A stretch of DNA of 64,000 bases, taken from the NCBI GenBank assembly GCA_965227905.1, contig OZ245780.1, forward strand, positions 3,162,001 through 3,226,000, written 5' to 3'. Source of the stretch: CBDDHT01 sp965227905 (GTDB taxonomy: Bacteria; Pseudomonadota; Alphaproteobacteria; Rhizobiales; Methyloligellaceae). Made by a program: the position numbers and the translations under genes. A model generated the notes under the pieces. The model was not told the DNA's origin, made no database searches, and saw only the letters and a list, made by a program, of their open reading frames with translations. Below, one piece after another: positions 55,356 through 61,651 of the stretch (position 1 is the stretch's first letter; each line of letters begins with the position of its first letter).

Positions 55356-56738
55356 CTATCCCAGTATAAGACTCGGCAGCCAGGTCGCCAGACCCGGATA
55401 GTAGGCCAGGATGCAGAGACCGATAATCTGGATAGCGACGAACGGCGCGACACCCTTATAGATATCAGTGGTCTTGATCTCCGCCGGCGCCACGCCCCTG
55501 ATGTAGAACAGCGCCCAGCCGAAGGGCGGTGTCAGAAAGCTGGTCTGCAGGTTCATGGCCATCATGACGCCAAGCCAAACCGGGCTGATGTCGGCCGCAA
55601 ACAAAGCCGGCGCGACCAGCGGTACGACGATGAAGACGATCTCGATAAAATCCAGCACGAAACCGAGGACGAACATCAGCAGCATGACGATCAGCATCGC
55701 GGTAAAGAATCCGCCCGGAAGGCCGGTCAGAAATTCCTGGACCAGATGATCGCCGCCAAGACCACGGAATGTCAGGGCGAAGAGCGATGCTCCAATCAGG
55801 ATGGAAAACACCATGGCACTGATACGGGTTGTAATGCGCACGACATCGACGATGACCCGGTAGGATAATTGACCCTTCGACAACGCCAGCAGCATGGCAC
55901 CGATCCCGCCAAAGGATGCCGCTTCCGTTGGCGTGGCAAGACCGGCCAGTATCGACCCGAGAACGCTGATGACGAGAAAGACCGGCGGGAGCAGCGCTTT
56001 GACAATCTGCAGTGCGAGTGCTCGCAGTTGCACGCCTTCCACATAGTAGGGAGGACAAGTATCGGGCCGTGCAAATGAGGTGATAATCAGCCAGACCGTA
56101 TAGAGCCCGACCAGCATCAGACCTGGAATGAGCGCGCCGGCAAAAAGATCGATCACACTGAAAGGTTCGATCAGATAGTTGCCTTTTGCCAATTGCGATT
56201 CTGAATAGGTTCCGGCCAATGCATCGCCCAGGATCACAAGTGTAATGGATGGCGGGATGATCTGGCCGAGCGTGCCCGAAGCACAGATCGTGCCGCAGGC
56301 CAGCTTGGGGTCATAACCCGCTTTGAGCATCGTCGGCAGACTGAGCAGCCCCATGGTTACAACGGTTGCGCCGACAATGCCCGTGGAAGCGGCGAGCAAC
56401 ATGCCGACAAGTGTCACGGAAATGCCGAGCCCGCCGCGCAGTGAGCCAAAACACTGGCCCATGGTCTGGAGGAGATCTTCGGCAACGCGTGAGCGTTCGA
56501 GCATCACACCCATGAAAACAAAGAGTGGAACTGCAATGAGCACTTCATTGTTCATGATGCCGAAGAGGCGCGAGGGAATGGCTGAGAGGAAAATCATGTC
56601 GAAGGCGCCGAGAGCGTTGCCGAGAAAGGCAAAGAGGATGGCAACGCCAGCGAGCGTATAGGCGACGGGGAAGCCAAGCAGCATCGTGTCGCAGACGGTC
56701 AACAGGAGCAGAAGCGCGAGGATCTCGTTGAGGGGCAC
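55356..56738 (-). CDS. TRAP transporter large permease (DctM type)
   Basis: This 460-aa inner membrane protein has about twelve hydrophobic segments and family signatures TLGQIIPPSITLVILGDA and FVLGFVLDFIEIVFIVVPL. The start is GTG 56738, six bases after the small permease stop. Together with DctQ it forms the Na+-driven membrane part of a TRAP carrier; the binding protein at 50710-51807 is the likely partner although 3.5 kb away. The gene ends close to the convergent unknown gene at 54971. Confidence 0.93.
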   Translation of the reverse strand: MPLNEILALLLLLTVCDTMLLGFPVAYTLAGVAILFAFLGNALGAFDMIFLSAIPSRLFGIMNNEVLIAVPLFVFMGVMLERSRVAEDLLQTMGQCFGSLRGGLGISVTLVGMLLAASTGIVGATVVTMGLLSLPTMLKAGYDPKLACGTICASGTLGQIIPPSITLVILGDALAGTYSESQLAKGNYLIEPFSVIDLFAGALIPGLMLVGLYTVWLIITSFARPDTCPPYYVEGVQLRALALQIVKALLPPVFLVISVLGSILAGLATPTEAASFGGIGAMLLALSKGQLSYRVIVDVVRITTRISAMVFSILIGASLFALTFRGLGGDHLVQEFLTGLPGGFFTAMLIVMLLMFVLGFVLDFIEIVFIVVPLVAPALFAADISPVWLGVMMAMNLQTSFLTPPFGWALFYIRGVAPAEIKTTDIYKGVAPFVAIQIIGLCILAYYPGLATWLPSLILG

Positions 56739-56744
56739 GGCAAT

Positions 56745-57296
56745 CTATCCCCTGCCCTTGAGCGAGCTGGTATCGCCCGGCTCCCATTCGAGCTTACCTT
56801 GAAGGACCAAGACTGATCGGAGCAACATGGCCAGCCCTTGCAAGGCCATAAGAATGAAGAAGCCTGCCATCGTCGTCTTGAGAAGAAAGAGTCCGACCAT
56901 ACCGCCGGCTTCTCGCGACGTTTCCCAGCGTTCCCACGACAGCAGCACATAGGGCGTCGTCACCCATGCAACCACGGCTAGAGTCGGGAAGAGAAAGGCG
57001 ATTGTGCCGATGATATTGACCCATGCCTTCGTGCGTATGCTCGCGGCACGGTAGAAAATATCGACCCGAACATGGCCATCATAAAGCAGCGTATATCCGG
57101 CAGCCATCATGATGATGGTGCCATGCATCCAAACATAGGATTCCTGCAACCAGACCCAGCCCATGGAGAAGCCGTATCGCAGGATAGCGACGGCAAATGT
57201 CGTGACGACCATCGTCAGGGTCAGCCAGGCCACAGTTCGCCCGACGCGTTCATTGAGCCATTCGATGGCATGGATAATCCGCAAGGATCCGTCCAT
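56745..57296 (-). CDS. TRAP transporter small permease (DctQ type)
   Basis: This 183-aa protein has four membrane helices and the family pattern (IIHAIEWLNERVGRTVAWLTLTMVVTTFAVAILRYGF, WLQESYVWMHGTIIMMAAGYTLLYDGHVRVDIFYRAAS). ATG 57296 has GGGAGGCGGG upstream; the frame opens earlier at 57362. It lies directly before dctM. The HVRVDIFY segment is a typical TRAP small-subunit motif. Confidence 0.92.
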   Translation of the reverse strand: MDGSLRIIHAIEWLNERVGRTVAWLTLTMVVTTFAVAILRYGFSMGWVWLQESYVWMHGTIIMMAAGYTLLYDGHVRVDIFYRAASIRTKAWVNIIGTIAFLFPTLAVVAWVTTPYVLLSWERWETSREAGGMVGLFLLKTTMAGFFILMALQGLAMLLRSVLVLQGKLEWEPGDTSSLKGRG

Positions 57297-57546
57297 GACC
57301 CGCCTCCCCTTGCCAGCCCGTGGCGTAAGGCGCCTCGGATCTCCAACCCAGCAGTTCGCCAACTTATTGTTCTGTCAGCGTTTCGCGACGAGGAAAGGAT
57401 TGCAAATGAGTTGCATACCGACAAACGAATTTTTCGAATTGTCGTACATCGGTAATTCTGACGGAGTGACGACTGAAGCCGGACCCGAATTTTCGCTCAA
57501 TTTGGTCTTAACGATCGTCTAGCGTTTATGCCATAAGATCGTCCTT
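57297..57546. other. Region between dctQ and the tRNA-Ser remnant
   Basis: About 250 bases with no gene. It holds the promoter of the TRAP pair and, at its right end, the original upstream region of the tRNA-Ser gene (TTTATGCCATAAGAT about 57526-57540), which may contain a tRNA promoter now serving only a truncated tRNA. Confidence 0.4.
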
Positions 57547-57588
57547 GGATGGGTGGCCGAGTGGTTGAAGGCACTGGTCTTGAAAACC
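57547..57588 (+). pseudogene. 5' remnant of tRNA-Ser(TGA)
   Basis: Bases 57547-57588 are identical to the first 42 bases of the intact tRNA-Ser at 61413 (through the anticodon loop and part of its 3' stem). Then the match stops. A 14-base piece at 57685-57698 continues the tRNA (bases 38-51 of the intact gene). This is what remains of the original tRNA gene, with the left end of an island joined at base 51. Confidence 0.85.
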
Positions 57589-57684
57589 GAGGTTGGTTCT
57601 TTTTTTCAATTTTTTTCAATCGTTTAGCGCCGCTTCCTCCCGCCTATTCCCTTCCGTTACTGCCTATTTGACTACCAATCTCAG
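57589..57684. mobile_element. 96-bp MITE-like insertion inside the tRNA remnant
   Basis: The insert lies between two tRNA pieces that share AAACC (57584-57588 and 57685-57689), like a 5-bp target duplication. Its ends are near inverted repeats: GAGGTTGGT (57589-57597) versus the complement of ACCAATCTC (57674-57682), 8 of 9 bases. It has a 10-base tandem repeat TTTTTTCAAT at 57601-57620. No coding potential. The MITE reading is inference. Confidence 0.5.
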
Positions 57685-57698
57685 AAACCAGCAGGCGT
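57685..57698 (+). pseudogene. Second tRNA-Ser fragment and left island junction
   Basis: AAACCAGCAGGCGT matches tRNA-Ser bases 38-51 of the intact gene (61450-61463), then diverges. Together with the first fragment it shows that 51 bases of tRNA were duplicated, so the island junction (attL-like) is near 57698. Confidence 0.75.
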
Positions 57699-57928
57699 CA
57701 AAAATCAGAGTCAGGAATATTTAAAATACCCGACATTTATGTGATGATCGTTGAAGCCGAATTTGGAAGTGAGAAACGTAGAAGAGAGTTGATTCGTGCA
57801 ATTGCGGAGTCTTCGTAAGCGTCCGGCGTCCCCGCTCTTGCGGCGCCTGCAATGATGCTGATGCTTTGCTGTGTGATGGCGGGCGATGGTGTCCACTGTC
57901 GTTAGTGGACACTATTCCGGGACAATCG

Positions 57929-58285
57929 ATGGCAAGGAAGTGGCGGAAGCGGCGACATTGGTCGGATGATGAGAAGCGGGATATCGTCGCCCAGACGCGG
58001 GTTCCCGGTGTGTCGGTTTCTCGCGTTGCCCGCCGCTATGATGTAAACGCCAATCTTGTTTTCAAATGGCTGCGCGATCCTCGGTTTGCCGTGGTCGAAG
58101 ATGATACGCGGGAGGCTACGTTCCTGCCGGTTGAGATCGTGGCTGAACAGTCTGCGCTGCCTGTCGAGTCACCAGTTGCGGATGGTCGGATTGAGATCAC
58201 GCTGACCAACGGACACCGATTTAGCATCACGGGTGCATTTGATCCTGAAGCAGTCTCTCGCCTGGTGCGAGGCCTGAGTGAATGA
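57929..58285 (+). CDS. tnpA: IS66 family accessory protein TnpA
   Basis: This 118-aa protein has a helix-turn-helix of the IS66 TnpA type (RHWSDDEKRDIVAQTRVPGVSVSRVARRYDVNANLVFKWLRDP). It binds the element's DNA ends or aids transposition. ATG 57929 gives the typical start; the frame opens at 57866 but overlaps nothing. It overlaps tnpB by four bases. Confidence 0.93.
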   Translation: MARKWRKRRHWSDDEKRDIVAQTRVPGVSVSRVARRYDVNANLVFKWLRDPRFAVVEDDTREATFLPVEIVAEQSALPVESPVADGRIEITLTNGHRFSITGAFDPEAVSRLVRGLSE

Positions 58286-58629
58286 TCCCGGTTCCAGCCT
58301 CGACAAGGATTTGGTTGGCTGGAGGCGCGACCGATATGCGCAAGGGCTTTGTCAGCCTTTCAGCTTTAGCAGAGACGGTTTTGCATCAGGATCCGTACTC
58401 GGGTCATCTGTTTGTGTTCCGTGGACGACGTGGCGATCTGATCAAAGTAATCTGGTGGGATGGCCAGGGTGCGTGCTTGTTCTCCAAGCGCCTGGAACGG
58501 GGCCGGTTTGTTTGGCCATCGGTGGCTGACGGCAAAGTCGTGATCACGCCAGCGCAACTCTCGATGCTTCTGGAAGGGATCGATTGGCGAGCACCTCAGC
58601 GGACGTGGCGTCCGTTGACGGCCGGGTGA
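58282..58629 (+). CDS. tnpB: IS66 family accessory protein TnpB
   Basis: This 115-aa protein is the IS66 Orf2/TnpB type, with VWLAGGATDMRKGF-like start (IWLAGGATDMRKGFVSLSAL) and FRGRRGDLIKVIWWDGQGACLFSKRLERGRF. It is needed for IS66 transposition by an unclear mechanism. It overlaps tnpA by four bases (ATGA) and is followed 77 bases later by tnpC. Confidence 0.95.
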   Translation: MIPVPASTRIWLAGGATDMRKGFVSLSALAETVLHQDPYSGHLFVFRGRRGDLIKVIWWDGQGACLFSKRLERGRFVWPSVADGKVVITPAQLSMLLEGIDWRAPQRTWRPLTAG

Positions 58630-58706
58630 ACAAAAATCTATTTGGAACAAAGGTTTGTTGTGGTCGAGGGATTCCATAAAGAGTGTGAATCTGATAGACC
58701 ATTTGC

Positions 58707-60206
58707 ATGCTCAATGAGGCCAACCAACTACCTGATGATCCTGAGATTCTAAAAGATCTTATTGCCTCACTAACCTCTGAGTTGAAGTCCCGAGATCTGT
58801 TAATCGACAAGCTGAAGCACCAGCTTGCCGGATCGCGCCGCCATCAGTTCGGTTCACGTTCGGAAGCGATTGACCAGCTTGAGCTGACACTGAAAGACGA
58901 GGAGATTGCGCGCGCCTCTGACCCGTCATCCGATATCGCAGGCATTGAGGCGCCGAAAGTCCAACCGAAGCGAAAGCCATTGCCTGATCATCTGCCGCGT
59001 CATCAGACGGTATTGTCAGCCGGTGAAGCCTGCGCATCATGTGGCGGCAAACTCAGGCAACTTGGTGAAGATGTGACTGAGGAGCTGGACTTCGTACCGG
59101 GGCGCTTCGTTGTGAACCGCATCGTGCGCCCGCGCATGGCTTGTTCATGCTGCGAGAAGATCACGCAGGCCGTGTTGCCATCGAGGCCTATTGAACGTGG
59201 CCGTCCGGGACCGGGTCTGCTGGCACATGTGCTTGTGAACAAGTACGCCGATCATCTCCCGCTCTATCGTCAGAGCCAGATCTTTGGTCGTGAAGGGATC
59301 GATCTGGATCGCTCGACCCTTGCCGATTGGGTTGGTCGCTCGACAGCCTTGCTGGAACCGCTGGCAGACGCCATCGGCCGGCATGTTCTGAGCGGAACGG
59401 CGATCTTTGCCGATGACACGCCGGTGAAGATGCAGGCTCCCGGCACAGGCAGGACCAAGACAACCCGGCTGTGGACTTACGCCAGAGATGAGCGCCCCTG
59501 GGCGAGCAAAGCACCGCCGGCGGCATGGTATCAGTTCTCTACTGACCGTAAGGCCGAACGGCCAAGGGAGCATCTCAATAACTTCACCGGTTGGATGCAT
59601 GCTGATGGCTATGCCGGGTTCGAAGACTTGTATCGTTCCGGCAATATCCGTGAAGTCGCCTGCATGGCACATATCCGGAGGAAGTTTGTCGATGTGCAGC
59701 AATCGCAAGGATCAGCCATTGCGGCAGAGGCAATCAGACGCATCGCCGAGCTTTATGCCATTGAGAAGAAGGTGCGTGGTGAACCTCCCGATGAACGCGT
59801 GCGGATCAGACAAGACGAGGCCAAGCCGGTTCTCGAGGATTTGGATACTTGGCTGGCAATCCAACTTCCCAAATTGTCCGGCAAGACGCCACTTGCCGGG
59901 GCGATCCGCTATGCCATCACGCGGATCAAGCGGCTTCGATCATATCTCGAAAACGGCATCCTTGAAATCGACAACAATACCGCTGAACGCGCCATGCGCG
60001 GCATCGCCGTCGGCAGAAAAAATTGGTTATTTGCCGGTTCGCAGCGCGGCGGCAAATCCGCGGCAATCGCCTATACTTTGATCGAAACTGCCAAGCTGAA
60101 TGGCGTCGATCCGCAAGCCTGGCTTACCGATACGCTGGGCCGCATCGCTGATCACAAGATGACTCGTCTTGAACAGCTCATGCCGTGGCGTTACGCTCAG
60201 ACCTGA
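58707..60206 (+). CDS. tnpC: IS66 family transposase TnpC
   Basis: This 499-aa DDE transposase has a zinc-binding segment (CASCGGKLRQLG, then ACSCCEKI), DDE residues in FADDTPVKM, HADGYAGFEDLY and DNNTAERAMRGIAVGRKNWLF (Glu), and the usual coiled N-terminus (SLTSELKSRDLLIDKLKHQL). It is complete. Its last codons and stop lie in a perfect dyad (60190-60213). Confidence 0.95.
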   Translation: MLNEANQLPDDPEILKDLIASLTSELKSRDLLIDKLKHQLAGSRRHQFGSRSEAIDQLELTLKDEEIARASDPSSDIAGIEAPKVQPKRKPLPDHLPRHQTVLSAGEACASCGGKLRQLGEDVTEELDFVPGRFVVNRIVRPRMACSCCEKITQAVLPSRPIERGRPGPGLLAHVLVNKYADHLPLYRQSQIFGREGIDLDRSTLADWVGRSTALLEPLADAIGRHVLSGTAIFADDTPVKMQAPGTGRTKTTRLWTYARDERPWASKAPPAAWYQFSTDRKAERPREHLNNFTGWMHADGYAGFEDLYRSGNIREVACMAHIRRKFVDVQQSQGSAIAAEAIRRIAELYAIEKKVRGEPPDERVRIRQDEAKPVLEDLDTWLAIQLPKLSGKTPLAGAIRYAITRIKRLRSYLENGILEIDNNTAERAMRGIAVGRKNWLFAGSQRGGKSAAIAYTLIETAKLNGVDPQAWLTDTLGRIADHKMTRLEQLMPWRYAQT

Positions 60207-60213
60207 GCGTAAC
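60190..60213. repeat. Perfect dyad at the tnpC stop codon
   Basis: GTTACGCTCAG (60190-60200) and CTGAGCGTAAC (60203-60213) are exact inverted copies separated by two bases. The tnpC stop TGA (60204-60206) lies in the right arm. It may be a transcription end hairpin or a protein site near the IS end; no T run follows. Confidence 0.6.
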
Positions 60214-60366
60214 TGCTGGTCGCCGTTCCCAACAGAGCGTGTTCACCGGACGCTCACGAGTCTTCCAACAATGGTCTGCTTAGCCAGCCTCGAACTGCTG
60301 ACTGACTAGCTTGATGCAATTACCGCAAATGCAACACGGCGGGTAAACGCCGAAACACACGGATCA

Positions 60367-61080
60367 CTAAAAAGGTATTTCGTCGTCGCTCTTATTGTTG
60401 TCCTGCTCGCTTGGCGATTCTTGGGGTGGCTCTATCTGTTTCCTCTCCTCGGGTGGAGAAAGTTGCTTATCGTTGGATTCTTGCCGGGCTCCCCAAATTA
60501 GTCGACTAATGGAGTCCAAGATTTCTTTGACTGGCTTCAATTGCTCTGCGGTGTCGCCGAGCACTCCCGCCGCATCAATCATTAGATTCCCATAAGCCTC
60601 AAGCCGAGTTCTGTCTCGATCCAACTCCGACTGAAACGATCTCAATTTATTAATTAGAGCTTCTTTTTTCTGATGTGATAAATCAATTTTTTCAATAATG
60701 TCTTCAATTTTATTTAGATAATGTAGTATTTTTTTCTTTGTAACGCGATTAAATTGAACAGAAAAGCCTTTTATTCTTCTTCCTCGGCGAATGGAGATTT
60801 TTGTTGTGAAATATAACACTTCAGTTTTGAATCTTCTGTATTCAGTATAAGTAACTTCGCCAATATTTGGTGGGTCAGGCGTGAAAATATCACTGATTTG
60901 TAAAGCAACTACTGCGCCCATGACTTGAACAACGTAATTTTCGTAATAAGGGCGCTCATCAACTTCTTCGCTGGAGCGAAGAATGCTCATTTCACAGGTT
61001 TCGCGAAAATCTGCTTCAAGGACTAGAAATGCGTCTTCTGGATCTTCTGGCAAATCTTCGTAGAGCGACATTGCATTCAT
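60367..61080 (-). CDS. Unknown AT-rich orphan protein with SSB-like C-terminal tip, 237 aa
   Basis: Not recognised. The gene is clearly AT-richer than its surroundings and sits inside the tRNA-Ser island, so it is probably acquired. The N-terminus is acidic (LYEDLPEDPEDAFLVLEADF); residues about 50-110 look like beta strands; residues about 115-160 form a coiled-coil-like helix (NKIEDIIEKIDLSHQKKEAL); a helix near 165-195 is followed by a proline/glutamate-rich tail. The last residues DDEIPF match the conserved acidic tip of SSB proteins, which recruits repair and replication factors. No signal peptide or membrane segment. A DNA-processing or defence role is inference. Confidence 0.7.
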   Translation of the reverse strand: MNAMSLYEDLPEDPEDAFLVLEADFRETCEMSILRSSEEVDERPYYENYVVQVMGAVVALQISDIFTPDPPNIGEVTYTEYRRFKTEVLYFTTKISIRRGRRIKGFSVQFNRVTKKKILHYLNKIEDIIEKIDLSHQKKEALINKLRSFQSELDRDRTRLEAYGNLMIDAAGVLGDTAEQLKPVKEILDSISRLIWGARQESNDKQLSPPEERKQIEPPQESPSEQDNNKSDDEIPF

Positions 61081-61307
61081 CCGAGAGAATTATTGCTGCA
61101 AGTTACGGTGGTTTATTGGAATCTGTGTCTTTGGGCAAGATAACTAGGGTGAAATAAGAACCATGCTCCACAATTTGCAACAACCCTCATAGCAGTCGAT
61201 GACACTCGATCGTTAGGTCCTCGCTTTAAGCAAGTTTATGACAGTTTAAAGTGTGGAATCGACGCCCTTGAAACTCAGATCTCCAGATCCAACACCAAGA
61301 ACGATAC

Positions 61308-61386
61308 GAGAACAAAGTGTCTACCAATTCGCACTTGGCAACCGATGGTAACTCAAAAACGGTTACCAAGAACACACTTTGTTCTC
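61308..61386. repeat. Long nested inverted repeat upstream of tRNA-Ser
   Basis: GAGAACAAAGTGT (61308-61320) is the exact complement of ACACTTTGTTCTC (61374-61386). Inside, CTTGGCAACCG and CGGTTACCAAG pair with one mismatch around an AT-rich loop. The whole can form a long cruciform or RNA hairpin, 27 bases before the tRNA. It may be a terminator, integrase site or small RNA; the function is unknown. Confidence 0.7.
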
Positions 61387-61395
61387 AGCTAAGTC

Positions 61396-61401
61396 TATGA
61401 T
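61396..61401 (+). promoter_or_regulatory. Putative -10 box for tRNA-Ser
   Basis: TATGAT lies 11 bases before the tRNA start at 61413, a good -10 match. No clear -35 is seen, because that region is the right arm of the dyad. The upstream part comes from the island, so the tRNA promoter would be a replaced one. Confidence 0.4.
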
Positions 61402-61412
61402 ATGTAAGGCGC

Positions 61413-61502
61413 GGATGGGTGGCCGAGTGGTTGAAGGCACTGGTCTTGAAAACCAGCAGGCGTGCAAGCGTCTCGAGGGTTCGAATCCCTCTCCATCCGC
61501 CA
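61413..61502 (+). tRNA. tRNA-Ser(TGA)
   Basis: The 90-base sequence folds as a class II tRNA: acceptor GGATGGG pairs with TCCATCC (last pair G-U), the anticodon stem CTGGT/ACCAG (61440-61444 and 61452-61456) encloses the loop CTTGAAA with anticodon TGA (61447-61449), a long variable arm follows, and the T arm is GAGGG-TTCGAAT-CCCTC. CCA is encoded (61500-61502). It reads UCA serine codons. The first 51 bases are duplicated at 57547-57698. Confidence 0.97.
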
Positions 61503-61651
61503 TTTCATTAGAAATCCCCAGACATTGTATCCCCAAACTGAATTCCGGCTACGGGCTGCGTTCTTCTAGAACTATGCTAACGTCCCGAACTTCTCGCCAA
61601 TATCCTGGACGTTTATGCCGATAACGTTCGTTTCCTGAGCTTGCGGTTTCC
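61503..61651. other. Intergenic region after tRNA-Ser
   Basis: About 150 bases with no gene. It contains the start region of the cyclase-ATPase gene. No T-run hairpin was found for tRNA termination. Confidence 0.4.

Larger units (their letters stand above)
57815..60257. mobile_element. Intact IS66-family insertion sequence
   Basis: The ends are imperfect inverted repeats: GTAAGCGTCCGGCG at 57815 and the complement of CACCGGACGCTCAC ending at 60257; about 19 of the first 24 bases match. The flanks are identical octamers GAGTCTTC at 57807-57814 and 60258-60265, the 8-bp target duplication usual for IS66. Three genes tnpA, tnpB, tnpC are complete. The element is therefore a clean single insertion, 2443 bases long. 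Confidence 0.95.
61081..61412. other. Intergenic region at the right end of the island
   Basis: About 330 bases of AT-rich sequence without a gene. It contains the large dyad at 61308-61386 and a TATGAT box at 61396-61401, 11 bases before the tRNA, which probably is the -10 of the tRNA promoter supplied by the island. Confidence 0.5.

Noticed and set aside
57547..57698. A tRNA-Ser with a group I intron
   Set aside because: The gap is only 96 bases, it lies a few bases after the anticodon with a 5-base duplication, and the 3' half of the tRNA does not follow after base 51. A self-splicing intron needs more length and an intact 3' exon.
61308..61386. Integron attC site
   Set aside because: The dyad lacks the GTTRRRY and RYYYAAC core sequences and no integron integrase is present.
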